From the NCBI RefSeq assembly GCF_000327385.1, contig NW_008709379.1, forward strand, positions 5,893,900 to 5,957,899: DNA of 64,000 bases, read 5' to 3'. The DNA is from Lottia gigantea. Taxonomy: Eukaryota > Mollusca > Gastropoda > Lottiidae. A program made the translations under genes and the position numbers. Shown in pieces: positions 54,150 through 64,000 of this stretch (the first letter of the stretch is position 1; each line of letters starts with the position of its first letter). The notes under the pieces were generated by a model. The model saw only the letters and a program-made list of their open reading frames with translations, was not told the origin of the DNA and did not search any database.

Positions 54150-54181
<32 letters not shown>

Positions 54182-57100
54182 ACTTCTAAATTAATGTTCG
54201 TACAACTCACTTCTTAAACAAGACTTTTTCTTCAAACACAATAAAACACCAATACTTATACCAATAATTAGAATTATTGCAACGCCTATACCTATGCCTG
54301 CTATTCCACCATAACTTATACTATGACCATTTTTTTCTAAAAAAAAATTTAACAAAATTATACATGGGACTATAGGCCAATATGCTAGTTTTTAATTTAA
54401 TTTTAATTGCTCGGTTTAAATCACTTGTTTCAATCCACTGCAGGTAATAATGAACAAGTTCTATCAATGTGTTTTAACAACAGTGGCATTCCGCTCCGTC
54501 AGTTTTAAATTGCTTACCATTGAGTTCTTAAATCCTGGTGCTGTATTCCCCCCTTGACAATTCTGTGGATCTAGTTTGGCCGCTTATGACGCATTGAAAC
54601 GCCGGTATTAAATACAATAATAATACAATGTTAATTCACGAATGTATCATAATTATTAAATATTGAAGAATATATCTTTTTAGATTGTCTATTATCAGAT
54701 TTATAATAGACAATGATTTACTTGAAAAAGACCTACACGCTTTCAATTATTCGTTTTATATCAAAAAGTATAAATAAATTCACGATCCTGGTAAATTAAT
54801 TCTGTGATTATTAATTCCTAGTACGTGTGTGTAAAGATGAGGTACTTGCCCAATCCCCCACTTTTACTTTGACATTTTAGTTTTAGTTTAAACTTTCAGA
54901 TAAATTAGCAGCTTATAAACTTTCACATGAGGAAGGAAGTATATGAATCATCAATGAGTAAGTATTTCATAATGGAAGTGGTAGAAATTGATCAGGGACA
55001 CATTTCTTTTTGAGACACAAAAAGAAATTTCCAACCTACATATAAAAATCAGACTGTCCCTTTGAGGTACATTATGTTAAAACAAAATCCTCTTGGTTAA
55101 TATGAAACATTCCCGTTACATTCTGTACGAAATTATATTTACATGAAAAATAGAATTTTCATGGAATTTAGTTGAAAGTGATAATTGTTCAAATTTATAA
55201 CGAACATGATATGACAAGTTTGTCAGTGTTACCTGATGAAGATACTGGGATTACTGAAGACTCTGGGATGGTTGATAGACTGGTGGTGGGTAGTTGTTTA
55301 CACTGAGTATTATGCGTTATATTACAAACATGCTTGGTTTCTTGATCTCCCGCACAAATATCACATTTTACACAATCTTCCACTGTACTGTTATAATAAG
55401 TATCAGATTCACAATCTTCACAATATTCCTTTTCGTCCCGAACTAAAATAATATCAAATTTCAAATAGGCCAAGTTTCGTTCGAGAAATTATAATACACC
55501 CATGTTATCCAGTGTTATCAGCTGAAGGGGCAAGCAAGCCATTCTTTCACTAGTTAAAATAATCAAAACGCCACTCACGTTGTCTTACTTCAGACACATT
55601 TCACAAAATAATATTGCTTTGGAAATATGAAAATATTTCTTCCTATTTATTGTGATTTTCATTCACAAGTTGATCGAATAATTTTAGACAAAAGCCTGCG
55701 TTCATTTCCAATTTAAAAGTTTTACAAGATATATACACAATTTACGACAAACCGGGTCATTGGATGTGAAAAAAAAAACATCTGAACTTATTTTAATAGC
55801 CATTCCTATCCTCCAGTTGACTTATTGCACATACCAAAAATTGGTCAAGCAATACCCAAATTTTGATTAGTAACCCAGTATCTCCTAAGTGTTTAAAATT
55901 TTAGATCAGATTCTCAAAAATTAATATAGGTCCGTATAAAAAAATTAAATCATGTTGTAACTCAGTTTCACGCTATGCGATCTTCATACAAATGACCTAT
56001 TTTCAGCCTGCGTCCATACTGAAATTGGACAATAAGAACTTATTCAAATGTCTATGTTTCAAGAGTTCGGAACCGGTGGGTGTAAAATTCCAAATTCCCG
56101 AACTGTCCGAATTGGGTCAGAAAAGACAAAAAAATCGAAATTAGAATTGCGCCAAAGGTCGTGCACAAATTCGGGAAGCAAAACATTTTACATCAAAAAA
56201 CGAATATTTTTAAAAGCTTTCATCTGGTCAAATCACAATTTTTTTCTTATTTTTCGTGTACACAGTATAATTTATAATGATGCCGTCTTACTCACTGCAT
56301 GTTAGCCTGTTCCCATCATTCACATTGGCATCAAACTTTGTGACTTCCTTTTCACATTAGTATTTTTACTATTATTATAGTATATTGTTGTCATGACGTA
56401 ACCATTACCAGTTAGGCTTAGCATATATTTTTAGACATATATTATATCTCTGTGGATATAGCATGGAGGAGTAGTACTAGTAGTTGAATCCGACTGTGAG
56501 TGTGATTCCCTAAAACGTCTGTAACAGGTTTTCACTAAATGCCACGTAGATGTAGAGGTGTGTTTCCAATCTTCTCCCACAGCCCCCTTACCGACCAGCA
56601 CATTTTCTGAATGGGAAGGAGACAAGGGTGGGGAAGATGTTGCCTGGTTGTGAGAAACAGCAATAACCAAGAGTTCAAACTTTTTCAGAGTTTCAAACCG
56701 CTGTGTTGTCACCTTGATATGTTGCTATTCAAGGGAGATAATGGGAAGACGCGTTCGATCACAAAAAAAGTCCATTGAATAATAGCGATTATATTTATTA
56801 ATAATATCAATTCATAGACGGCATTATTATAAACTAGCACGGTGTACACTAAAAATAAAGAAAGAAATTGTGATTTGAAAAACTTTTAAAATTATTCGTT
56901 TTTTGATGTAAAATGTTTTGATTTCCGAATTTGTGCATCACCTTTTGCGCAAAATTACTTTCGATTTTTTTGTCTTTTCTGACCCAATACGGACAGTTCG
57001 GACAGTTTGGGAATTCGGAATTTTACACCCACCGGTTCGAAACGTTTGTTTAAAGACTTGCCATTACAGTATTTTAATGAAAATTATGTGAATTTTTAGG

Positions 57101-60067
57101 GGAAGTGTTTTGATAGGAGATTCGTGAATTTATGACCAATATTTGTAGAAACATTTTTACTTAGTGGAGGGTTCAAAGACACTATATTATCCTTGTCTAT
57201 TTCGTTTGTTGGGAATTGATTTAGTCAACTTTATAACGAACATGATATGACAAGTTTGTCAGTGTTACCTGATGAAGATACTGGGATTACTGAAGACTCT
57301 GGGATGGTTGATAGACTGGTGGTGGGTAGTTGTTTACACTGAGTATTATGCGTTATATTACAAACATGTTTGGTTTCTTGATCTCCCGTACAAATATCAC
57401 ATTTTACACGTTGGATAATTCTAGACGAAAGCCTGCGTTCATGTCCAATTTAAAAGTTTTACAGAGAACTACTATTGAATTCTATTATCCAGAGTAATGC
57501 TTACTCTTTTAGAACAACACCGTGTTACTTACCCCTTTTAATTCTAGGTGGTTCACACGACTTACAATAGTCTAGATAGAAATATTCTTTATCAGGACAT
57601 TTGCATTCAGTATCCGTTTCCGGTGTACAGTTCTTCTTAATTATTTGGTAAGTGTGGCTGCAATCTTTACATTTCCCACAAAGCTTAGAAGAACTAAGTC
57701 TCACAGCAAACGTACCCTCCTCACAAGTAACACAATCCGATTGACTAAGATCTTTGGTACAGTGATTTAAAACTTTATGTCCTCTTGGACACTTTACACA
57801 TTTTATTCTATTATGATAATAAAACACATCTTCTACCTAGAAATTAAATATAAAAATCGATTCGGTTGGTGTTGGGTGTTATAGAAGCACCGGTCAAGGT
57901 CACAAGTATACTTCTTTTACATCAATTATCAATTTGAATAATAAAGATTAAATTGAAATGGTACCAATGCAAATTTAAATGCGTGAATGTATATACTTTA
58001 AAGGGATACTACGTCTTAGGATGAACATGAAATTTAAATTTTACTCAAATTTGGCCAATATCAGTATATATCCATCAGTGGACTTACCTGGTGTCCTAAC
58101 TATACATCTATATAATCCCTCTATTATCCGATATATCCACAAAATCAAGTAATTAATTATAAAACGCTTAATACATCCATTAAGCGATTTTCAAATCGTG
58201 AGTCTAGGAAATCCGGTGTTATTTTCAAGGTGAAGTAACTCTCAAGTGGGGTTTCCCGCGTCCTTGACCTCTACTCTTGAATTGACCTCGACATTGTCAG
58301 ACATACTTTGAAGACGATATAATAATGCCTCGTAGGAGATTAAGCAACTCCGCGAAAAAGCAATTCAAATGATTTAGAATGAATACTCCACCACTAACAC
58401 AATTTTCAACGAATCATTAGCAAAGTTTATTTGTATACACCGGAAGATGATTGTTTCCTGTTTTAGTGTTGATTACCCAGACTCTTTTTTCTCAAACTGA
58501 ACAGACTTGTCGCTTGCTCACTTTCTATAAAAAATTTTCATTACAGTTTTATTGTCGCTTTTTCAAAAGTTTGGGATGCATACTTATTTAACCAATGGTC
58601 ACTATTAAACACAAATATTAGCCATAGGACGAGTGTATTCTAAGACGTAGTATCACTTTAAAGGAAATTATTTGGATAAGATATATTATTGAAAGATATT
58701 TTCATCTTTATATGCCTTTCTTCTGTTATTTTTGGAAGATTGTGGATAGACATCAGCACTGCAATTGGTAAAACTACACCATTTCATTTAAATCAGATAA
58801 AAATGTATCTATTACGTTCACCAGAAATGTTGAATAAATAAAATGATGTTACATTGAGGAGTATTTACAATCAACTGTAAAAGGACAGCTCGACAAAAAA
58901 AACAGAAGATTTTTGTGCCGTTTTCTGAAACGTACAATGGCAAACAAATGAGTAAAATGACATTATATTTTCTGCACTGAATCATTCTGAATGTCTTTAA
59001 TCTCCCGACACCCTCAGCTCATTTTGAGACAATAAAGATAGCTTGCAAGGTAACGTACGCCCACTGGCAGCTGGCAGAAATGATAAAACAGTCTTTAGTG
59101 ACTAAGTACGAATTTTCTCACATTAAAGAAATTTTATTAGTTTGAATTCAATGATATATATATATTTACTGCCAGTTATTCATGCTGAGTAATTCCACAA
59201 TTTATTATAAAATCAATAACAATAACCCAAATATAGTCACACAGCTCTAATATCAAGGTCAAAAAAATTGTTAAGAGTGAAATCGTTGAAAATTCAAACT
59301 TGACAAAAATCTCATCAATGAAAATAAAAAGACGTAAAACTCCATTATTTCATCATAAAAATCACATGAAATCTGTAGTCTTTATTGTGTTCACAAACAA
59401 ATTTTGACGCGTTTTTCCTATGTCAAGGACAATTATTTAAAAAACCGTTCATCAAAAAATCGTCAAATTCGAACTTGACTAGGATCTCATCATTATACAT
59501 TATCAAATCAAGTTTCATTAAAATCAGATAAAAATTGTAGTCTCTATTGTGTTCAAGAAATGTTGACGGACCGACGGACAGGGCCACGGCAATATAAAAA
59601 AGTTATTGTTACATACAATCTTAAAGGGATTGTAAAGAGGTTTTCTGATATCCTTCTGTATATCGGGGACACTGTTAGCACCAATTTGCGATATTCCAAT
59701 TTTCAATCAGACGTCTGTAATGACCCTTCGATTAGTGACGTCATCAAACACTTAGTTTAGTGTACGTCTGACTGAAAATTTGAATGGCGCAAATGATGCT
59801 ATCAGTGTCCCCGATACACATACTTTTTTTTTAGAAAAACTCTTTACAATCGCTTTAATATATTAAGAATATAGGAGAAATAATTATTAGGTTACAAATC
59901 TATACACCAAGAAAGAAATGATCCGTAACAAACTAGCTTGGAACTTGATAGCGAGCAGACGGAGAATATGGACAATTGTTTGTGCCAGACTGTATCTAAA
60001 AAGTACATACCCTTTCAGTTTTGAAAACTTGAACAGTAAGCGCCAAGAGGAAAACCAAAATTTTCAT
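51390..60067 (-). CDS. TNF-receptor-superfamily protein with death domain (7 coding exons)
   Basis: Single-pass receptor of the death-receptor type, expected at the plasma membrane, binding TNF-like ligands and recruiting death-domain adaptors. The joined exons give 498 residues: signal peptide 1-19; cysteine-rich TNFR ectodomain about 28-170 (about three modules, e.g. CVKCPRGHKVLNHC, CGKCKDCSHTYQ, CVKCDICAGDQ); Ser/Thr-rich stalk 171-190; membrane segment about 200-225 (GIAGIGIGVAIILIIGISIG) with a KKK stop; death domain about 271-355 (LHPFDLFVAEL, KFYKFMDMWYEQ, TALKHINRNDLVEKV); and a polar acidic tail 356-498 with two related blocks (VSDSDEEQQTNLKQP and VSDMDEDQTNPKQP). All introns are GT-AG and phases agree. 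Orthology to a specific vertebrate receptor cannot be set by eye, so no symbol is given. Confidence 0.92.
52210..52311 (-). CDS. TNF-receptor exon 6: first half of death domain
   Basis: Residues 260-293: WMIKIRKILVDNLHPFDLFV, matching helices 1-2 of death domains. Acceptor ttttcag, donor tag|gtaatt, phase 1. Confidence 0.88.
52807..52819. repeat. Poly(C) run
   Basis: Thirteen consecutive C in intron 6-5 sequence; its length may be unreliable. Confidence 0.8.
53018..53090 (+). repeat. 70-bp duplicate shared with 55,786-55,852
   Basis: gctgaacttattttgatagc then cattcctatcctccggttga recurs in TNF-receptor intron 3-2 sequence at 55.8 kb with few differences, same orientation. Confidence 0.8.
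53668..53748 (-). CDS. TNF-receptor exon 5: juxtamembrane
   Basis: Residues 233-259: HRVTEEEGRPLADSRNVELL. Phases (1 in, 1 out) fit the neighbours. Acceptor attgcag, donor cac|gtatgt. Confidence 0.82.
53822..54177 (-). repeat. SINE, nearly complete
   Basis: Read on the minus strand: a pol III B-box-like ggtccagggttcaatccc at the head (54,128-54,147), a middle with cgtgtgctacaggctgtgca and cgttaaagatccatcgacag, and a 3' end gtgcagaaaagtgggacgta followed by an attcatttcatttcat tail. A 28-base A run (54,150-54,177) sits at the head side, which is unusual. A full A box was not seen, so the tRNA-like head is probably truncated. Fragments of the same SINE occur at 5.8, 8.9, 15.4, 34.6, 60.1, 60.5 and 61.6 kb. 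The (ATTTC) tail resembles SINE tails common in molluscs. Confidence 0.75.
54211..54336 (-). CDS. TNF-receptor exon 4: transmembrane segment
   Basis: Residues 191-232: a small-residue-rich hydrophobic span GGIAGIGIGVAIILIIGISI then LLCLKKKSCL. The acceptor follows a T run; donor gaa|gtgagt, phase 1. Confidence 0.9.
54340..55232 (-). other. TNF-receptor intron 3
   Basis: No exon seen. A small palindrome (tttctttttg / caaaaagaaa) lies near 55,005-55,030. Confidence 0.5.
55233..55442 (-). CDS. TNF-receptor exon 3: last cysteine-rich module and stalk
   Basis: Residues 121-190: YCEDCESDTYYNSTVEDC, CVKCDICAGDQETKHVC, THNTQC, then a Ser/Thr/Pro stalk. N-glycosylation sequons NST and NIT are present. 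Donor cag|gtaaca. Its 3' half is duplicated at 57.2-57.4 kb. Confidence 0.92.
56066..56305 (+). repeat. Dispersed repeat X, copy 2
   Basis: Same order of motifs as copy 1 (ggtgggtgtaaaattcc; cgggaagcaaaacatttta; aatgatgccgtc), truncated before the coding-like end. Located in TNF-receptor intron 2. Confidence 0.75.
56431..57048 (-). repeat. Dispersed repeat X, copy 3, with a 93-codon frame
   Basis: An inverted copy opposite to copy 2, so the pair could fold back. On the minus strand it runs from ccggtgggtgtaaaattccg at its right end to an open frame at 56,431-56,712 (MTTQRFETLKKFELLVIAV, HNQATSSPPLSPSHS). The corresponding part of copy 1 reads KFELLVLAV and HNQAAS, so this frame may once have been coding. 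No family recognised. Confidence 0.7.
57228..57470 (-). pseudogene. Partial duplicate of TNF-receptor exon 3
   Basis: 57,228-57,408 is almost identical (two differences noticed) to 55,195-55,374: the 3' half of exon 3, its donor and some intron. It is followed by 57,409-57,470, a diverged copy of 55,672-55,735 (agcctgcgttcat). The first half of exon 3 and its acceptor are absent, so the copy cannot be spliced in normally. It lies in intron 2, upstream of the real exon 3. Confidence 0.9.
57533..57836 (-). CDS. TNF-receptor exon 2: cysteine-rich domains
   Basis: Residues 20-120, with about sixteen cysteines spaced as in TNFR modules: CVKCPRGHKVLNHC, CVTCEEGTF, CGKCKDC, NCTPETDTECKC, CKSCEPP. 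Acceptor tttctag, donor ggg|gtaagt, phase 1. Confidence 0.93.
58002..58657. mobile_element. MITE with TTAA duplications (piggyBac-like), 656 bp
   Basis: Ends agggatactacgtcttag (left) and ctaagacgtagtatcact (right) are inverted copies, flanked by TTAA at 57,998-58,001 and 58,658-58,661. TTAA target sites are the signature of piggyBac-type transposition. No coding frame. Lies in TNF-receptor intron 1. Confidence 0.8.
59037..59605 (+). mobile_element. Pearl-like element copy in TNF-receptor intron 1
   Basis: Head agatagcttgcaaggtaacg, cgcccactggcagctgg, core motifs (tagtctttattgtgttcaca; aaattttgacgcg), and end gaccgacggacagggccacg. Confidence 0.72.
59625..59854. mobile_element. MITE with TTAA duplications (piggyBac-like), 230 bp
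   Basis: The left end agggattgtaaagaggtttt and the inverted right end agcgattgtaaagagttttt are flanked by TTAA at 59,621-59,624 and 59,855-59,858. Inner inverted parts include tatcggggacact / agtgtccccgata. A half copy with tgtccccgata and tgcaatccctttta lies at 62,460-62,525. Confidence 0.85.
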
Positions 60068-60083
60068 TGCAATCTGAGACAAA
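60011..60083 (-). CDS. TNF-receptor exon 1: signal peptide
   Basis: The ATG at 60,067 opens MKILVFLLALTVQVFKTER, a clear signal peptide. The exon probably begins at 60,083 after acceptor aatttcag, giving a 16-base leader part and implying an upstream untranslated exon. Coding 60,011-60,067; donor agg|gtatgt, phase 0. Confidence 0.85.
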
Positions 60084-60119
60084 CTGAAATTAAATAATCA
60101 AACTGTTTTCCAAAAACTA

Positions 60120-60235
60120 CAATACTACAATAGTTTTTCGTCCAACTCTTCTGCACCTAATTGGGCAACTACATGCAGTGTAAAATTTTCCAGGACAGTT
60201 GCATAAGTACGGAAGCTCAAATACGACATGTTTTT
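60120..60235 (-). repeat. SINE 3' fragment
   Basis: tttttcgtccaactcttctg, then ccaggacagttgcataag, matches the 3' third of the SINE at 53.8 kb. Its continuation is interrupted by the simple repeat that follows. Confidence 0.6.
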
Positions 60236-60245
60236 GTATTTTTGA

Positions 60246-60347
60246 ATTTCTAATTTGAAATTTGAATATTAAGTTTGAAATTTGAATATTGAGTTTGAAA
60301 TTTGAATTTCGAATTTGAAATTTGAATTTCGAATTTGAAATTTGAAT

Positions 60348-60379
<32 letters not shown>

Positions 60380-60432
60380 ATTTGAAATTTGAAATTTGAA
60401 TTTGAAATTTGAAATTTGAAATTTGAATTTCG
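60246..60432. repeat. GAAATTTGAATTT simple tandem repeat
   Basis: Runs of gaaatttgaatttcgaattt and shorter forms. The minus-strand frames NSNFKFQISNFKF are a by-product of this repeat, not a gene. Confidence 0.9.
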
Positions 60433-60519
60433 ACTCAATTCTCTCATAAGAGACCACTTCCAGTAAGAGACTGCGTGGTCTCTTAACATAGTTTCTACTG
60501 TATCATTAACGCGGACAGT

Positions 60520-60700
60520 CCGTAGCATCCGAACAACTAGACGCCTTTTACATGTCAGCCCCTTCCGAACTGCATCACTGTGCACGTTAAATATCCCTCG
60601 ACAGTTGTAAATCGAAAAAGTGCAAACTAATGCCACTGTCATGGCAAAATCTTGACGATGTCGGTTTTCATTTAAACTCCATTCATTTAATTTCCAGGCC
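60520..60700. repeat. Rearranged SINE fragments in opposite orientations
   Basis: 60,520-60,588 (agtccgtagcatccgaacaa, tagacgccttttacatgtca) has the orientation of the 53.8-kb copy as written, while 60,590-60,690 (gtgcacgttaaatatccctc, gacagttgtaaatcgaaaaa) is reversed. Inversion or two insertions. Confidence 0.55.
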
Positions 60701-61095
60701 ATTTGCAGTCATATTCTTTGTACTATCTTCATACAATCTTGACAATCTTTTTCACCCTCAAATTCACAGTTTTGATCGAATTGACTTGAAATTGCATATC
60801 TGATCTCAAATGCCAATTTTTATCTTTGTAGCTTGACATTTTCCCCAGTGCCTCATAAGTTTACAGCATCATTTCCGTAGGTCGTAAAAATCCGTTTAAT
60901 TTACTTTTATTATTTTTATTTTGGGCTTTCCCCACTGATACTAGCATACTGTTATACACGGCCTTCCTTTTAAATACGCATTTGAATCCTTCCCCACTGC
61001 TATTATCACCTCAGCTGATGGGTTGTTGGTTTTCTTTAGGCTGAGCTTATTATCATTGACCCTTCAACTGCTACTAGCTTTAAAATAACAAGGAC

Positions 61096-61524
61096 TTATA
61101 CCCCTTTTACACTCGGCTCCGATAAAGTGGGCCAGGCCATGATTGCTCCCTGGCCCACTTCAAGTGTAAACGGAATAAAGCGAGCCAATTTAATCGGGGC
61201 CTGGCACCGCAATAAGAGGTGAGCCAGGTCCGGATCGGTGCCTGACCCACTTAAATTTTACTAGTGTAAAACGAATGCGTGCCTGGCTCCGTTTAAAAAT
61301 TCTTCTGCGCATGTGCAGGGTTTACAACTTCCGTATCAGCCATTATAAATCTACAAATGTGGACCTTTTGTAATCTTTTTAATTAGAGAGTGCACGCTTA
61401 TTTCCGTTTAAAGTGGGCCTGGCCCAGATCACAGAGCGCCGGTGTAAACAGGCGTTTTGATCGAAGCCAGGCACCGATCCGGGCCAGACTATCTTTAACG
61501 GGGCCGAGTGTAAAAGGGGTATAA
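61096..61524. mobile_element. MITE with TTATACCCC ends, GC-rich
   Basis: Ends ttataccccttttacactcg (left) and cgagtgtaaaaggggtataa (right) are inverted copies, continuing gctccg versus cggggc. Inside, modules with aagtgggccaggcc and gtgtaaac recur in both orientations. It is markedly richer in G and C than its surroundings. Its termini recall the 29.8-kb element. No coding frame. Confidence 0.85.
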
Positions 61525-61534
61525 AAGACGGTTT

Positions 61535-61735
61535 ACGTCTTATTTTTCTGCACCCGATTGGGTTAAGTAAGACGGGTAACTCCATACAATGCTCAAGAAT
61601 TTGACAGGACAGCTCAACTTCATAATTCAGCATAATTTCATATTGATTTCTAACTGTCGAGGTATATTTAGGTAGCCTTAAGCACACGGGCCTCGGCTAG
61701 ATTCCCCCCCCCCCCCTCCCTCATCCCCTACTAAT
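61535..61735 (-). repeat. SINE fragment with poly(C) run
   Basis: gtttacgtcttatttttctg, then caggacagctcaac and gcacacgggcctcgg, matches the SINE 3' half; it ends in about 13 C at 61,704-61,716. Confidence 0.6.
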
Positions 61736-63730
61736 ACTAGCTTTAACTACAATGGCCTTTAAAAAGGTGAATTATGGCATTTACACACGCTATATTAGCG
61801 TTTTAAAATCTGTAGTTAATTTATTCAAAGAACATCACACATGCGTGTTAACTACAATAATTTGATCGACTGTATCATACCTATAGGTTTAGTATTACCT
61901 GGCTTTTTACCTGACCTTTTAAAGACGCCTTATGGCTTTTATCTTTGCTAATACCGTTCTAGAATCGGTGATTCATATGTGCTACTAGTAGGGAAAACGG
62001 ACAGGGTTGGGTGCTTTATTAACATTGTCGTGTGTTTTTATAAGATAAGTATGTCAACACAGAAGTAGACTATGCAGTAAATTTCCTATAACAATATAGA
62101 TCTGTTAAGCAATACTGTTTTACGAATAGACTGCTTTCGTGTTCAAACCACATCCCTTAATCACTCATATATTAATCATATCTTACCTTAAAATATCTTC
62201 AAACTGAGGATTTTTACTTTTTAAGGCAGGTATTCGATTTATTTATTTTTAAACTTGGAATTCCCCATTTTATATATAGAATATATCGTATACCTGTCCA
62301 TGACGCTTTCAGGGGACATAACAACAATTAAGCCTTTTTAAAAACAGAAAAAAATTGGCAATTCCCGCAAGTTTTGACAGTGTATATTTTGATATTTCTA
62401 TCCGCGGATGCCATATTTATAATATTCTATAAAGTAGAAAATTGGAATCGTGCAAATTGATGCTGATAACTGTCCCCGATATACATAAAAAAAATATAAA
62501 AAAACCTTGATGCAATCCCTTTTATTAATTTAAATTCTATTTTTCATATAGTAGGTAAGATAATTCTATATATTAGATATTCTTGTAAGTAATGAAATAT
62601 GTATCTTTTTTGTAAATATATATTTGTAAACCAAAAAATATTTATATATCATTTTATCAATTTTATATCCTGAATGTTAAACGGTGTGTGTGTGGTTTAT
62701 TATGATAAAGGTATATTACATGTTAATGCTATATTATCTAACAACATGTCTAGACACGGTTACATTTGATAATTTATATTGCTTCGACAACTAGTTTAGT
62801 TTATGCAACAAATTATAATCATTATTATACAGTAATGACTGGTACAAGTCAGATAATAATTTTTGAAGCTAAAATGATATTTTGCAATGTATTGTAATTT
62901 TGATTTTCATTGGGATTGACGTGACCTATATTACTTCTATAATACAACTACATTTCGTATAGTTGGCCTATATTTTAGTCAAACAAAGATTTAATTTTAA
63001 GCAGTTCAGTTGGCGACGAACACAGTGTAATTTTATTTATATAGTTTAACAAACTATTCATTGTACCCGTATAAAAGTTGATTCTTTATTTTATGTTTCG
63101 AATTGGTCGAGTATTATCTTTGTTCGACTATAATAGTTGTCACCACTGTATGTTTGAGAAGTATAGTTTACATTATAACAATTTTGTACGAAAATATAAT
63201 TATAAAATGGTTCTAAAATAAATTTAATGAATATCGTTGAAGGACATACCACAGATATTTTGAATAATAATATACTTACCTGTATTAAGGAAATATTGAT
63301 CTTGAAACTGAAACGTTACTCCAGTCGGAAAATGAATTGGGAAAACTACCATTTTATCATTATTTAATGCTGATTCATATAACTAATCATGGTTATCGAT
63401 TAATTAATAAACACTAGTAACCTTGATAATACTTCTCTGTAAACCGCTCACCGTTTCTAGGAATAGCCGTTTGCAAATAAAGTTATCTCCCTTATACAAC
63501 GTTCACATAGGGGTTTTATACTGCATGGATTTTGCAATAAAGTTTTATTACGCTAAAGAACCCTTTATTTTCTTGGGGTCGCGGGCTGGTCTGAGAGCTT
63601 TTTGAAAATTGATATTGTGTGTGAAAATTCTTACAAACTCTTGTGTGAAGACCTCACTCCCTTGTCTCAAATCACTGGAAATGAAATTGAGTAAAACTGT
63701 TTTTTTTACTTATGCAGGTTTTTGGAAGAA
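61736..63730. other. Non-coding AT-rich stretch
   Basis: Only the half MITE at 62,460-62,525 was recognised. Frames here are short and unconvincing. Confidence 0.4.
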
Positions 63731-63734
63731 GGTA

Positions 63735-64000
63735 GCTTTTTATACTCCCACATTATAATGTGGTTGTATATTGTTGTCGCACTTGTCCGTCCGTCTGATT
63801 TTAATGAAATTTGGTGTGATTATTTATATTCATGAGGTCTTGGTCAAGTTCGAATTCGAAGATTTTTCGATGAATGGTTATTGCCCTTGAAAAACGCTTC
63901 AAAATTTGTTTGTGAACACAATAGAGACTTCAGTTTTCATTCGATTTAAATGAAATTGGGTGTGATCATTAATAATGATGAGATCTTAGTCAAGATTGAA
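63735..64000 (-). mobile_element. Pearl-like element, minus strand, cut by the window end
   Basis: Starts at its 3' end (tatactcccacattataatg) and runs through gtccgtccgtctgatttt and core motifs (tgtttgtgaacacaatagag; ggttattgcccttg) to the window edge. Confidence 0.7.

Noticed and set aside
60250-60702. 150-codon minus frame with repeated SNFKFQI
   Set aside because: The repeats come from the GAAATTTGAATTT simple repeat and the rest from SINE fragments; not a gene.

Overview
The window is animal nuclear DNA. It is AT-rich, has GT-AG introns, is gene-poor on its left half, and is full of small DNA transposons, SINE pieces and tandem repeats. The two genes that can be read are both animal innate-immunity genes. 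The repeats fit a mollusc best: a dispersed element with a monomeric core like the pearl elements of bivalves, and SINE tails ending in ATTTC repeats. That assignment is an inference, and no species is claimed. Layout: 0-11.8 kb holds no gene I can support, only a 73-bp duplication and SINE fragments. At 11.8-14.4 kb lies a decayed LINE with endonuclease and reverse transcriptase remnants. From 14.4 to 31 kb the DNA is non-coding, with a foldback element (23.1-24.0 kb), three MITE-like or decayed inverted-repeat elements (19.3, 28.2 and 29.8 kb) and a 38-bp minisatellite (about 30.9-31.7 kb). Gene 1 (minus strand, coding 44,689 to 31,921) is a complete TBK1/IKK-epsilon-type kinase. Its 18 coding exons join in frame, with consensus splice sites, into 759 residues: kinase domain, ubiquitin-like domain, coiled coils and C-terminal adaptor-binding end. 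Its introns carry a hAT-type MITE, pearl-like elements, two diverged copies of an unknown coding fragment, and a 34-bp minisatellite. From 45 to 51 kb is mostly plain non-coding DNA with a weak SGNH-hydrolase-like fossil fragment at 49.6 kb. Gene 2 (minus strand, coding 60,067 to 51,390) is a complete TNF-receptor-superfamily member with a death domain. Seven coding exons give 498 residues: signal peptide, cysteine-rich ectodomain, one membrane segment, death domain and a long acidic tail. Around it are two MITEs flanked by TTAA, a SINE, a dispersed repeat in three copies and a truncated copy of its own exon 3. From 60.1 to 64 kb there are more SINE fragments, a TTATACCCC-ended MITE, simple repeats and another pearl-like copy. 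Working together: TBK1-type kinases act downstream of pattern-recognition adaptors and TNF-receptor signalling in animals, so the two genes could belong to the same signalling network, although their adjacency alone proves nothing. The most unusual structures are the two minisatellites. In TBK1 intron 10, about 35 tandem 34-bp units each repeat the exon-10 end plus its 5' splice site. Downstream of the TBK1 stop, a 38-bp array repeats an AATAAA polyadenylation hexamer.
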